Shown: piece by piece, positions 1 through 9,920 of the stretch
How the letters are laid out: the number at the start of each line of letters is the position of its first letter
Numbering within the stretch: the first letter of the stretch is position 1
Assembly (NCBI GenBank): GCA_016790635.1
Contig: JAEUOR010000074.1
Coordinates: 1 to 64,000 of the forward strand
Direction of reading: 5' to 3'
Origin: Burkholderiales bacterium
GTDB taxonomy: Bacteria; Pseudomonadota; Gammaproteobacteria; Burkholderiales; JAEUOS01
DNA length: 64,000 nucleotides
Made by a program: the position numbers and the translations under genes
Notes under the pieces: model-generated
What the model was told of the DNA's origin: nothing
Database searches by the model: none
The model's input: only the letters and a program-made list of their open reading frames with translations

Positions 1-30
1 CGCCGAGGCGCCGGGCATCGACCCCGGCGC

Positions 31-36
31 TAGAAT
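31..36 (+). promoter_or_regulatory. Candidate -10 box for tRNA-Arg
   Basis: TAGAAT matches the sigma-70 -10 consensus at five of six positions and ends 17 bases before the first tRNA base, so transcription would start about ten bases upstream of the mature 5' end. No convincing -35 hexamer is visible in the 30 bases available. The same TAGAAT hexamer lies before glmU (11987) and before the RraA-like gene (35910). Confidence 0.35.
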
Positions 37-53
37 GCCTCGGCCGTAGCGCG

Positions 54-128
54 GCGACCGTGGTGAAGTGGATATCATGCGGCCCTCCGAAGGCCGCGTC
101 GCAAGTTCGATTCTTGCCGGTCGCGCCA
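54..128 (+). tRNA. tRNA-Arg(CCG), CCA encoded
   Basis: The sequence folds into a full cloverleaf. The acceptor arm pairs GCGACCG (54-60) with CGGTCGC (118-124). The D stem is GTGA (63-66) with TATC-side bases 75-78 (one G-T wobble), with GG in the loop. The anticodon stem is 80-84 with 92-96, and its loop CTCCGAA gives anticodon CCG, which reads the arginine codon CGG. The T stem is GCAAG/CTTGC around TTCGATT. The discriminator is G125 and CCA (126-128) is encoded. CGG is common in this GC-rich DNA, so a dedicated tRNA is expected. No attachment-site duplication or integrase is seen next to it. Confidence 0.93.
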
Positions 129-187
129 AGCCGCCGATCAAGGGGCCGGCCGATCCGCCGACGGATCCGCCGACAGATTCGCCCGCA

Positions 188-574
188 TCACCCGCCGGCG
201 CGCTTCGCAGGGTAGCCCCGGGCCTGCAGCCACGCGAGCACCCGCTCGCAGTGGTCGCCCTGCACCTCGAGCACGCCCTCTTTCGCCGTGCCACCGCTGC
301 CGCAGTGGCTGCGCAGCTGCTTGCCGAGCGCCTCCAGCTCGGCCGCGGCCAGCGGCAGGCCGCGCACCAGCGTCACCGTCTTGCCGCCGCGCCCCTTGGA
401 TTCGCGGCTCACGCGCACCGGGCCGCCCGCCACGGGCGCAGCCGCTCGCTGCGCGGCGCAGGTACAGGCCGCCAACGGCTGCCGACATTGGGGGCACATG
501 CGGCCGCCCTCGGTGGAGTAGACCAGCCGCGTGGCGCCGGCGCCCGGCCCGGGCTTCGATGGCGGCGGCTTCAT
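188..574 (-). CDS. yciH: SUI1/eIF1-family translation factor (YciH)
   Basis: A 128-residue protein. The N-terminal part has the cysteine cluster usual in bacterial YciH proteins (MCPQCRQP followed by CTC, about residues 26-39), which may be a small zinc ribbon. The SUI1 domain covers about residues 55-125, with the basic KGRGGKTVTLVRGL segment and the GSGGT turn before EGVLEVQGDH, both typical of the eIF1 fold. In E. coli, YciH is a non-essential protein thought to affect initiation fidelity on the ribosome. The gene ends 60 bases after the tRNA on the opposite strand and lies just downstream of prfC on the same strand with a 52-base gap, so the two translation genes may be cotranscribed. Confidence 0.88.
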   Translation of the reverse strand: MKPPPSKPGPGAGATRLVYSTEGGRMCPQCRQPLAACTCAAQRAAAPVAGGPVRVSRESKGRGGKTVTLVRGLPLAAAELEALGKQLRSHCGSGGTAKEGVLEVQGDHCERVLAWLQARGYPAKRAGG

Positions 575-626
575 GGCGCTGGGGTCGCAGACAAGCTCGC
601 GTTCCCGGGGCCGGCGGATCCCGCGC

Positions 627-2267
<1,641 letters not shown>

Positions 2268-2280
2268 GGAAGTGGGGCGA

Positions 2281-2316
2281 AAAAGCGAAGGCCGCCGGAT
2301 GCTTCGCGGCGGCCTC
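2281..2316 (-). terminator. Hairpin plus T-run in the prfC leader (possible attenuator)
   Basis: A perfect 9-bp inverted repeat (2290-2298 with 2308-2316, loop 9) is followed on the minus strand by TCGC and then TTTTT, ending 13 bases before the prfC ATG. A TAAAAT hexamer (a likely -10) lies on the minus strand about 15 bases upstream of the hairpin. That would place this terminator-like structure inside the prfC transcript leader rather than after a gene. The T-run starts four bases after the stem, so it is a weak terminator at best. Confidence 0.35.
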
Positions 2317-2408
2317 GGGAAAGAATCATTTTACGCCTGCCGGCCCCTGCCTGACCCACCCTGCTAGAGTAACGCCCGGTCGATCAATAACTCGGGGACG
2401 AAGCAAGC

Positions 2409-4226
2409 ATGGCCAAGACCAAGCGCGGCAAAGGCAACATCGGCAAGGCAGGCAAGCGCCTGCGTTCACAAGCGTGGTTCAACAACCCGGACAACGCCGA
2501 CATGACCGCGCTCTACCTCGAGCGCACCATGAACTTCGGCCTGGGGCTTGCCGAATTGCAATCGGGCCGGCCGATCATCGGCATCGCCCAGTCGGGTTCC
2601 GACATCGCGCCGTGCAACCGCCATCACCTCGTGCTTGCCCAGCGCATGCGCGAAGGCATCCGCGATGCCGGCGGCATCGCCTTTGAATTCCCGATCCACC
2701 CGATCCAGGAGACTTGCAAGCGCCCCACCGCGGCACTGGACCGCAACCTGCAATACCTGTCGTTGGTCGAGGTGCTCTACGGCTATCCGATCGACGGTGT
2801 CATCCTCACCACCGGCTGCGACAAGACCACGCCGGCACAGATCATGGCGGCGGCCACGGTCGACATCCCGGCCATCGCGCTCAACTCCGGGCCCATGCTC
2901 AACGGCTGGCACGAGGGCGAGCGCACCGGCTCGGGCACCATCGTCTGGAAGGCACGCGAGCTGATGGCCGCCGGCAAGATCGACTACCAAGGCTTTTTGT
3001 CGCTGGTGGCTTCCTCGGCGCCTTCGACCGGGCATTGCAACACCATGGGCACGGCCTCGACCATGAATGCGCTGGCCGAGGCGATGGGAATGACGCTCCC
3101 CGGCAGCGCGGCGATTCCCGCGCCCTACCGCGACCGCCAGGAGATGGCTTACCTGACCGGCAAGCGCATCGTCGAGATGGTGCGCGAGGACCTGAAGCCC
3201 TCCGACATCCTCACCCGCGCGGCCTTCGAGAACACCATCGTCGTCAACTCCGCCATCGGCGGCTCGACCAACGCGCCGGTGCACGTGAACGCGATCGCGC
3301 GCCACATCGGCGTCAAGCTCGACTGCGACGACTGGGCGAAGATCGGTTACGACGTGCCGCTGCTCGTCAACATGCAGCCGGCAGGCAAGTACCTGGGCGA
3401 GGACTACTACCGTGCCGGCGGGCTCCCCGCGGTCGTGGCTGAACTCATCAAGGAAGGACGCATCAAGCGCGCGATCACGGCCAACGGCAAGACCCTGGAA
3501 GAGAACTGCAAGGGCAAGTTCACCGGCAACCGCGACGTGATCCTTCCCTACCGGAAACCGATGCAGAAAAAGGCCGGCTTCCTGAACCTCAAAGGCAATC
3601 TATTCGACTCGGCGATCATGAAGACTTCGGTCATCAGCGACGAGTTCCGCAAGCGCTATCTCGAGAACCCGGCCGATCCGATGGCCTTCGAAGGCCGGGC
3701 GATCGTCTTCGACGGCCCGGAGGACTATCACAAGCGCATCGACGACCCGAAGATGAAGATCGACGCGCACACCATGCTCTTCATCCGCGGCGTCGGCCCG
3801 GTCGGCTACCCCGGTGCGGCCGAGGTGGTCAACATGCGTCCACCGGCCTACCTGATCAAGAAAGGCATCACCTCGCTGCCGTGCATCGGCGACGGCCGGC
3901 AGTCGGGCACCTCGGGCTCCCCGTCGATCCTGAACGCCTCGCCGGAGGCCGCCACCGGCGGCGGGTTGGCGCTGCTCAAGACCGGCGATCGCGTGCGCAT
4001 CGATCTCAAGAAGCGCACGGCCAATATCCTCATTTCGGATGCCGAACTGTCCAGACGACGCGCCGAGTTCGCGAAGAAGGGCTATCCGTATCCGCCCAGC
4101 CAGACGCCGTGGCAGGAGATCCAACGCGGCATGGTCGACGAACTCGCGCAAGGCATGGTCTTGAAGCCCGCGGTCAAGTACCAGAAGATCCACGCGACCT
4201 TCGGCATACCGCGCGACAATCACTAA
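2409..4226 (+). CDS. IlvD/Edd-family dehydratase, probably sugar-acid type
   Basis: A 605-residue Fe-S dehydratase that removes water from a 2,3-dihydroxy acid to give a 2-keto-3-deoxy acid. The three cluster-binding cysteines of the family are present: C69 in GSDIAPC, C137 in TTGCDKTTP and C210 in STGHCNTMG. The C-terminal swivel domain carries GPVGYPGAAEV and GDGRQSGTSGSPSILNASPE. Length and C-terminus (VLKPAVKYQ) resemble arabinonate/xylonate dehydratases more than the roughly 560-residue IlvD of branched-chain amino acid synthesis. It is a single gene with its own upstream region and converges on the phosphonate transporter with only 33 bases between stops. No sugar-acid transporter or aldolase lies next to it, so the exact substrate is open. 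Confidence 0.85.
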   Translation: MAKTKRGKGNIGKAGKRLRSQAWFNNPDNADMTALYLERTMNFGLGLAELQSGRPIIGIAQSGSDIAPCNRHHLVLAQRMREGIRDAGGIAFEFPIHPIQETCKRPTAALDRNLQYLSLVEVLYGYPIDGVILTTGCDKTTPAQIMAAATVDIPAIALNSGPMLNGWHEGERTGSGTIVWKARELMAAGKIDYQGFLSLVASSAPSTGHCNTMGTASTMNALAEAMGMTLPGSAAIPAPYRDRQEMAYLTGKRIVEMVREDLKPSDILTRAAFENTIVVNSAIGGSTNAPVHVNAIARHIGVKLDCDDWAKIGYDVPLLVNMQPAGKYLGEDYYRAGGLPAVVAELIKEGRIKRAITANGKTLEENCKGKFTGNRDVILPYRKPMQKKAGFLNLKGNLFDSAIMKTSVISDEFRKRYLENPADPMAFEGRAIVFDGPEDYHKRIDDPKMKIDAHTMLFIRGVGPVGYPGAAEVVNMRPPAYLIKKGITSLPCIGDGRQSGTSGSPSILNASPEAATGGGLALLKTGDRVRIDLKKRTANILISDAELSRRRAEFAKKGYPYPPSQTPWQEIQRGMVDELAQGMVLKPAVKYQKIHATFGIPRDNH

Positions 4227-4259
4227 CGACCGTCTGACGGCCCGCAAGCGCGACCAAGG

Positions 4260-5090
4260 TCAGATGATGCGCTTGCGGATTTCGGTGACGACAAACTCGG
4301 CCACGATCACCACGGCGAAGATGGTGACCAGGATCAGCGCGACGCGGTCCCACTGGAAGAGGTTGATCGCGGTATCCAGCGCCATGCCCAGCCCGCCGGC
4401 ACCGACCAAGCCAAGCACCGCCGACTCGCGTACGTTGATGTCCCAGCGAAAGAGCGCGATCGCCCAGAACGTCGGCTTGACCTGCGGCCAGTAGGCATAC
4501 TGGATCAACGCCAGACGCGACGCGCCCGCGGCGGTGAGCGCCTCGACGCCGCCCTTGTGCACGTCCTCGACGGCTTCCGAGAAGAGCTTGCCGATGAAAC
4601 CGATCGAATGAAACGCGATCGCCAGCGTGCCCGCCAGCGCGCCGGGACCGAATACCGCCACGAAGAACAGCGCCCAGAGAAGCGTGTTGATCGAGCGCGT
4701 CGCCACCAGGATGAAGCGCGCAAGGGTGTTGAGAAAGCGGTTGCGCGTGGCGTTGCGCGCCGCCAGGAATCCCACCGGCACGGCCATCAACACGCCCAGG
4801 AGGGTCGACACCGCAGCGATGTTGAGGGTCTCGATCAGCGCGCCGTGCACGCCGCGCGCATAGTGGCCCCAGGCGATCGGCCACATGCGCGAACCCATGT
4901 CGGCCACCTGCGCGGGCGCGTCCCAGATGAATTCGACGATGACCTCGACCGAATGCGCTGCCCAGGCTACCGCGAAGACGATGGCGAAATAGATCGAGAA
5001 GCGCGCCAGGCGCTCGGCCGGCGTGAAGCGCTGCCACACGCGCGCCGCTAGGGGGTTCGCGGCCACCGACGTCCCGTCCGCGGCGCTCAT
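4260..5090 (-). CDS. phnE: Phosphonate/phosphite ABC transporter permease (second)
   Basis: A 276-residue inner-membrane permease of the PhnE type. The hydrophobic segments and the cytoplasmic EAA-like loop ending with GLVGAGGLGMALDTAINLF are typical. An ATG at 5088-5090 overlaps the stop of the preceding permease as ATGA, indicating translational coupling; the longer in-frame reading upstream of that ATG is antisense-like and has no membrane protein character. It is the last gene of the phnD-phnD-phnC-phnE-phnE operon and probably forms a heterodimeric channel with the neighbouring PhnE. Confidence 0.9.
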   Translation of the reverse strand: MSAADGTSVAANPLAARVWQRFTPAERLARFSIYFAIVFAVAWAAHSVEVIVEFIWDAPAQVADMGSRMWPIAWGHYARGVHGALIETLNIAAVSTLLGVLMAVPVGFLAARNATRNRFLNTLARFILVATRSINTLLWALFFVAVFGPGALAGTLAIAFHSIGFIGKLFSEAVEDVHKGGVEALTAAGASRLALIQYAYWPQVKPTFWAIALFRWDINVRESAVLGLVGAGGLGMALDTAINLFQWDRVALILVTIFAVVIVAEFVVTEIRKRII

Positions 5091-5869
5091 TGACGGAACA
5101 CCTTCTTGACCCAGATCTGCATCACCTCGCCGATCATGATGAGCGCGATGATGGAGATGACGATGGCGAGGACGAAGTCGTAGTCGAAGCGCTGGAAGGC
5201 GGCAAACAGGGTGCCGCCGATGCCGCCCGCGCCGACGATGCCCACCATGGTCGAGTTGCGCAGGTTGGCATCGGTCTCGTAGGCGGCGAAACCGATGAAG
5301 CGGAACATCACCTGCGGCAGCACGCCGAAAGTCACCAGGCTCATGAACGAGGCGCCGGTCGCCCGCACCGCCTCGATCTGCTTCATCGAGATCTCCTCGA
5401 TGGCCTCGGCGAAGAGCTTGGCGACAAAACCGATCGAGGCGACCGTCAGCGCGACGATGCCCGCCAGCGCACCGAATCCGACCGCCTTGACACAGATGAT
5501 CGCGACGATCACCGGGTGGAACGAGCGGCAGCCGATGATGAAGAGCCGCACCGGCCAGGTGACGGCCGCCGGCATCAGGTTGCGCGCCGCCAGCAAGCCC
5601 AGGGGCAGGGAGATCAGGGTGCCGAAAAAGGAGGCGAGAAACGCCATCTGCAAGGACTCGACCAGGCCCTTGACCAGCAGGTCCCAGCGCTCGAAATTGG
5701 GCGGCACCATGCGCGAGATGAACTTGGCGCCGTTGTCCAGCCCGATGACAAAGCGCGGCCACGAGAATTCCAGGGCGCCCATCGCCCACACGAGGTAGGC
5801 GAAGAGCACCAGCCACCCCAGCCGCGCCTGCCAGGATGCCCGGAACGGGCGTGCGGTGGCAGCGCTCAA
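5087..5869 (-). CDS. phnE: Phosphonate/phosphite ABC transporter permease (first)
   Basis: A 260-residue PhnE-type permease with five or six hydrophobic spans and the loop NSTMVGIVGAGGIGGTLF that contacts the ATPase. The only suitable start is TTG at 5867-5869, overlapping the phnC stop as TTGA; a GAGGA ribosome-binding sequence lies about ten bases before it. No ATG occurs in the first 28 codons. The TTG start may lower its translation and make it depend on coupling to phnC. With the downstream PhnE it forms the membrane part of the importer. Confidence 0.9.
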   Translation of the reverse strand: MSAATARPFRASWQARLGWLVLFAYLVWAMGALEFSWPRFVIGLDNGAKFISRMVPPNFERWDLLVKGLVESLQMAFLASFFGTLISLPLGLLAARNLMPAAVTWPVRLFIIGCRSFHPVIVAIICVKAVGFGALAGIVALTVASIGFVAKLFAEAIEEISMKQIEAVRATGASFMSLVTFGVLPQVMFRFIGFAAYETDANLRNSTMVGIVGAGGIGGTLFAAFQRFDYDFVLAIVISIIALIMIGEVMQIWVKKVFRQ

Positions 5870-6615
5870 TGCAGCCAGTCCTCGCCGCCGTAGATCTGCT
5901 TGAGCATCGTGTCATCCAGGCCGTCCGGCGCGCCGTCGTAGACCACCTTGCCGCCCGACATGCCGATCATGCGCCGTGCAAAGCGCCGCGCCAGTTCGAC
6001 ATCGTGCATGTTGATGATGACCGGGATACCCTTGGACTTCGCGATGCCGGCCAGGAGTTCCATGATCTCGACCGAGGTCTTGGGGTCCAGCGAGGACGTC
6101 GGTTCGTCGGCCAGGAGCAGCTTGGGCATCTGCATGACCGCGCGCGAAATGCCCACCCGCTGGCGCTGGCCGCCGGACAACGAATCCGCGCGCGCATTGA
6201 CAAAGCCGGTCAGCCCGACGATCTCGAGCGTCTCCCAGGCACGCTGAATGTCTTCAGGCTCGAAACGCCTGAGCGCCGCCTTCCACGCGGGCGTGCGCCC
6301 CAGGCAGCCGGTGAGCAGGTTCTCCATCACCGACAATCGCTCGACCAGGTTGTACTCCTGGAACACCATGCCGATGCGGCTCCTCGCCTCGCGCAGTTCG
6401 GCGCTGCCCAGCTTGACCAGATCGCGACCTTCGAACAGGATTTCCCCGGAAGTCGGCTCGACCAGGCGGTTGATGCAACGGATCAGCGTCGACTTGCCGG
6501 TGCCCGAGGGGCCGATGATCGCGGTGATGTCGGCACCGGCCACGTCCAGCGAAATGCCGGACAACACCGGCTTGCCCGGGACGTACTCCTTGTGCAGATT
6601 GCGGATCGAAAGCAT
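5866..6615 (-). CDS. phnC: Phosphonate/phosphite ABC transporter ATP-binding protein
   Basis: A 249-residue ABC ATPase that powers uptake of phosphonate or a related reduced-phosphorus compound. Walker A is GPSGTGKS (35-42), the Q-loop is VFQEYNL (Q86), the signature is LSGGQ (146-150) and Walker B is LLLADEPTSSLD (from about 166). The ATG at 6615 lies 11 bases after the stop of the upstream phnD. The in-frame extension upstream is antisense to the end of phnD and is rejected. The length matches the PhnC family. Confidence 0.94.
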   Translation of the reverse strand: MLSIRNLHKEYVPGKPVLSGISLDVAGADITAIIGPSGTGKSTLIRCINRLVEPTSGEILFEGRDLVKLGSAELREARSRIGMVFQEYNLVERLSVMENLLTGCLGRTPAWKAALRRFEPEDIQRAWETLEIVGLTGFVNARADSLSGGQRQRVGISRAVMQMPKLLLADEPTSSLDPKTSVEIMELLAGIAKSKGIPVIINMHDVELARRFARRMIGMSGGKVVYDGAPDGLDDTMLKQIYGGEDWLH

Positions 6616-6626
6616 GGTCGACTCAC

Positions 6627-7634
6627 TCAGTTCTTCTTTGCCTTGGCCGCGTCTTCGGCGCGCTGGCGCTCGCGGTCGAAGGCGTTGCGGTTGAAGCTCT
6701 CGCCGGAACCAGCCGCAACCTTGCGCACGATCTCCCAGTGTTCCTTGTAGTTGACCGGCACCCAGCGATCGGCGCCCTGGAAGCCCTTGACCATCTCGGG
6801 CGGGTACTTGAACTGTGCGGTGCAATCGCGGATCTTCTGCTGCAGGGCCGGTGCCAGGTCGTGCGCCATCGACAGCCCGCCCGGCGGGAAGAACGGCGAC
6901 TTCCAGATCACGCGGAAGTCCGCCATCTTCACCACGCCCCGGTCGGCCAGGCGCACCAGGATGTCGTGCGCAATCGGCGCGGCGTCGTAGTCGCCCGAGG
7001 CCACACCGAGGATGGAGTTGTCGTGCTTGCCCGAGTAGAGGACCTTGTAGTCACGGTCGGGCGCCAGGCCCTCGGCCGGGAACAGCGCACGCGGCGCCAT
7101 GTTCCCCGAGTTGGAGGAGGGCGTGGTGTGCGCGACCCTGCGCCCTTTCAGGTCGGCGAGCGTCTTGAATGGCGAGGACGCCTTGACGATCATCCACAGT
7201 TGGTAACCCTGCATGCCGTTGGCGTCGCCGCGGATCGCGAACGGAATGCCGCCCGCAACGTTGACCGCGAAGGCCGTGTCGCCGGTGGACAGCGTACCGA
7301 TGTGCATGCGACCGGAGCGCAGCGCCTCGATCGCCGCAGCCGAGGACACCACGTCGTAGTAGCGCACCCTCTTGCCGGTGCAGGTTGCCAGATAGTCGGC
7401 GAAGGGCTTGGTCAGCTTCTGGAACTCAGCCGGGTCGTCGAGCGGCGAGTTGGAGAAAAACAGCGTGTCCGGGTCCTTCCAGCGCTTCGGGTCCTTGGGC
7501 GGGTCGGCGACGAGGTCGTTGTTCTCGTCGCAGTAAAGCACGTCCAGGTCGCCGCGCGACTTGCAGGATTCCTGTGCTGCCGCCGAGTGGGCCCAGCAAA
7601 GGACGGCCAATATCACCAGCGGGGCGACGCGCAT
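6627..7634 (-). CDS. phnD: PhnD-type periplasmic binding protein, downstream copy
   Basis: A 335-residue substrate-binding protein. A signal peptide (MRVAPLVILAVLCWAHSAAAQ) precedes a mature domain with a conserved N-terminal RGDLDVLYCDENNDLVAD segment. Typical PhnD features include TPSSNSGNMAPRALF, which lines the ligand site, and SGKHDNSILGVASGDYDAAP. It is about half identical by eye to the next gene upstream, with 38 bases between them, so the pair arose by tandem duplication. No C-P lyase (phnG-M) or phosphite dehydrogenase gene is in the window, so the ligand could be a phosphonate, phosphite or a phosphate ester. Confidence 0.9.
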   Translation of the reverse strand: MRVAPLVILAVLCWAHSAAAQESCKSRGDLDVLYCDENNDLVADPPKDPKRWKDPDTLFFSNSPLDDPAEFQKLTKPFADYLATCTGKRVRYYDVVSSAAAIEALRSGRMHIGTLSTGDTAFAVNVAGGIPFAIRGDANGMQGYQLWMIVKASSPFKTLADLKGRRVAHTTPSSNSGNMAPRALFPAEGLAPDRDYKVLYSGKHDNSILGVASGDYDAAPIAHDILVRLADRGVVKMADFRVIWKSPFFPPGGLSMAHDLAPALQQKIRDCTAQFKYPPEMVKGFQGADRWVPVNYKEHWEIVRKVAAGSGESFNRNAFDRERQRAEDAAKAKKN

Positions 7635-7672
7635 GGGGCCTCAGTGCAGGTTGACCGGCGCCTGCTCCGACC

Positions 7673-8668
7673 CTACTTCTTCTTTGCCGCCGCTTCGCGC
7701 GCCGTTTCCTTCTCGTAGGCGGCCTTGTTGAAGCTCTCGCCACCGCTCTCGGCCACCTGGCGCACGATGCCCCAGTCCTTCTGGTAGGTCACCGGGAAGA
7801 AGCGGTCCGCGCCGTCGAAGGCCTTTTGCATCTCGGCGGTGAAGCGGTAGTCGTAGAAGCACTTCAGCATCTGGTCGCGGAACTTCGGTTCCAGGTCGTG
7901 CGCATAGGCGAACGACGAGGTCGGGAACTTGGCGCTTCTCCAGATGATGCGGAAATCGTCTTCCTTGATCTGACCGCGCGTGACCATGCGATGAAAGACG
8001 TCGGAGGCCACCGGCGCGGCATCGTAGTCGCCCGAACGCACGCCCAGGATGGACTGGTCATGCTTGCCGGAGAAGAGGATCTTGTAATCCTTGTCGGGCG
8101 TCAGTCCTTCCTTGGGGAACAGCGCGATTGGCGCCATGTGGCCGGAGTTGGAGGACGGCGAGGTGTGGGCGACCTTCTTGCCCTTGAGGTCAGCAATTTT
8201 CTGGAACGGGCTGTCCTTCTTGACCACCACGATCAGGTTGTAGCCCTGGAATTCCTTTTCGGTTCCCTTGACGGCGAAGGGCACCGCGCCGGCGATGTTG
8301 ACCGCGAACGCGGTCGGTCCGGTCGAAAAGCCGCCCACATGCAGGCGACCCGAACGCATGGCCTCGATCTCGGCAGCATTGGACTGGACCTGGAAGAACA
8401 CCACGCGCTTGCCGGTGCAGGCCGCAAGATGGGTGGTGAAAGGCTTGAAGATGTTCTCGTAGACGGCCGGATCCTCGACCGGGGTGTAGGTGAAGACGAT
8501 GGTCGAGGGATTCTTGAGCCGCGCCGGATCGGTGGGGGTGTCGGCGACCATGTCGCGATTGGCATCGCAATACTGGGTGTCGAGGTCGCCTCGATGCGGG
8601 CAGGACTGCGCCTGGGCGGCGCCGGACAGCGCCGCGACAAGCGCGGCGGCGATGATGGGCATGCGCAT
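7673..8668 (-). CDS. phnD: PhnD-type periplasmic binding protein, upstream copy
   Basis: A 331-residue secreted binding protein and first gene of the transporter operon. The signal peptide is MRMPIIAAALVAALSGAAQA. The ligand-site region TSPSSNSGHMAPIALF and SGKHDQSILGVRSGDYDAAP match its neighbour, but the pocket region differs (FSTGPTAFAVN against LSTGDTAFAVN), so the two may bind different ligands. A strong ribosome-binding site (GGAGG, about six bases before the ATG) is present. The 186-base gap upstream should hold the operon promoter; a 12-bp palindrome lies there. Both copies end in lysine/alanine-rich tails (AAAKKK and AAKAKKN). Confidence 0.9.
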   Translation of the reverse strand: MRMPIIAAALVAALSGAAQAQSCPHRGDLDTQYCDANRDMVADTPTDPARLKNPSTIVFTYTPVEDPAVYENIFKPFTTHLAACTGKRVVFFQVQSNAAEIEAMRSGRLHVGGFSTGPTAFAVNIAGAVPFAVKGTEKEFQGYNLIVVVKKDSPFQKIADLKGKKVAHTSPSSNSGHMAPIALFPKEGLTPDKDYKILFSGKHDQSILGVRSGDYDAAPVASDVFHRMVTRGQIKEDDFRIIWRSAKFPTSSFAYAHDLEPKFRDQMLKCFYDYRFTAEMQKAFDGADRFFPVTYQKDWGIVRQVAESGGESFNKAAYEKETAREAAAKKK

Positions 8669-8708
8669 GGTTTTCCTCCGTGGGCCGGGTTTAGGCCGCG
8701 CGATGTTA

Positions 8709-8720
8709 GCGCAATTGCGC
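8709..8720. promoter_or_regulatory. 12-bp palindrome upstream of the phnD operon
   Basis: GCGCAATTGCGC is a perfect 12-bp palindrome 41 bases upstream of the phnD start. On the minus strand TAACAT, a possible -10 box, follows it directly, so a protein bound here would cover the promoter. No -35 hexamer is evident. It does not resemble a PHO box. Palindromes of this size occur by chance in GC-rich DNA, so support is weak. Confidence 0.25.
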
Positions 8721-8854
8721 CGACACGGCGACGCTTTTGGCGCGCAATCGGCGTAGCGGGAAATCGCAGTCGATGACCCGGTCGGCGGCGAGTTGCCGGC
8801 CGCCTATCCGGTCGTGGCTGCTGAAGCGCCGGTCGCGGGCGCCAGGCCGGGTTC

Positions 8855-9778
8855 CTAGCCTGCCATCTGCGAATTCAAGTGGGCGATCCGCCCGCACATG
8901 GACCGCAGCAGGCCCGCGCCAACGTCGGGATGCGCCTTGACGACCTTGAGAAAGGCATCGCGGTTCATCGGCAGCCAGGCGCCCTCCTCCTCGGCCACCG
9001 CGGTGGCGCTGCGTATCGCCGTGCCGAGGAGCGCGGCTTCGCCGAAAGTCTCGCCGCGGCCGATCGATTCGACCGGCTTGCCGCTGATGCCGACGGCAAC
9101 CCGGCCGTCGAGCACGACGAACATGTTCGCTCCCTGCGCCCCCTGGGAGACGACGGTCTCGCCCTTTTTCATCGGCACCTCGAGCGGATCGCCCAGCGCC
9201 GCCCGCAGCCGCTTGAGTTGGTCGGAATTGAGACCGGACCCGCCCTGGCGGGCCTTGATCTCGGCGCCGCCCGCGGCAAGCAACTTGTCCACGCTGCGGC
9301 GCATCTGGCCGGTCAGGCTGCTGACGAGTTGCAATGCAAAACCCGGCTCCTCCTTGAGGGAGGCCAGGGCGCGCTTCTCGTCGAGCGACAGCACCAGCGA
9401 TTTCTTGAACGCCGTGGCGGTCGCGCTGCGCGGTGTCTCCGAGATGATGGCCAATTCGCCAAAGGTTTCGCCCGGCAGGATCATGTAGAGCGGCCGGCCC
9501 TTGAGGCTCAACGCAACCTGGCCTTCGACCAGGAAGTACATGCGCGCGCGTCGGCCGAAGAGGCCCGCGTGCGTCTCCTGTTCCGCGAAAATCTTGCTGC
9601 CCGCTTCGAAGACTTCTTCTTCGCCGGCAATGCGGAAAAAGCGTGCCGCCAATTGTGGATCGTGGGGCAGGGCCACGGTCTGCGCCGGCTTGGCCGGCGG
9701 GACGGGCGCGGGCGCGACCGCCTGGGCTGGTGGCGACGCAGCGGGTGGCGCCAGGTACGAGAAATCGAGATCGTCCAT
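8855..9778 (-). CDS. Protein with two cyclic-nucleotide-binding domains
   Basis: A 307-residue protein. After a proline/alanine-rich N-terminus (about residues 8-38) come two cyclic-nucleotide-binding beta-roll domains in tandem. In the first, the phosphate-binding cassette is PGETFGELAIISETPRSATATA; in the second it is GRGETFGEAALLGTAIRSATAVA. Both keep the G-E-x-A and R-[ST]-A pattern that binds cyclic nucleotide phosphate in CRP and PKA. There is no DNA-binding helix-turn-helix, kinase, channel or enzyme domain, so it would act as a receptor or scaffold. The chosen ATG (9778) has an AGG just before it; an upstream ATG at 9817 would add 13 residues. It lies 142 bases downstream of the DUF3095 gene on the same strand. 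Confidence 0.8.
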   Translation of the reverse strand: MDDLDFSYLAPPAASPPAQAVAPAPVPPAKPAQTVALPHDPQLAARFFRIAGEEEVFEAGSKIFAEQETHAGLFGRRARMYFLVEGQVALSLKGRPLYMILPGETFGELAIISETPRSATATAFKKSLVLSLDEKRALASLKEEPGFALQLVSSLTGQMRRSVDKLLAAGGAEIKARQGGSGLNSDQLKRLRAALGDPLEVPMKKGETVVSQGAQGANMFVVLDGRVAVGISGKPVESIGRGETFGEAALLGTAIRSATAVAEEEGAWLPMNRDAFLKVVKAHPDVGAGLLRSMCGRIAHLNSQMAG

Positions 9779-9920
9779 CCTGCACTCAAGGTCAGTGTGT
9801 GCCCGGCGGCACATCAATGGGGAATTCTAGTCCCCCGCCTGCCGCCCCTTCGCGGGAACAGGCCCCGGTTCACGGCCTGCATCCGCAACACCGAAGCCCG
9901 GGTGGCCGCAGCGTCGGGCA

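Noticed and set aside
54..574. Genomic island boundary at the tRNA-Arg
   Set aside because: No integrase, no repeat of the tRNA 3' end found in the window, and the flanking genes are housekeeping genes.
2409..4226. Housekeeping IlvD of branched-chain amino acid synthesis
   Set aside because: The length and C-terminal sequence fit the sugar-acid dehydratase branch better, and no ilv genes are near.
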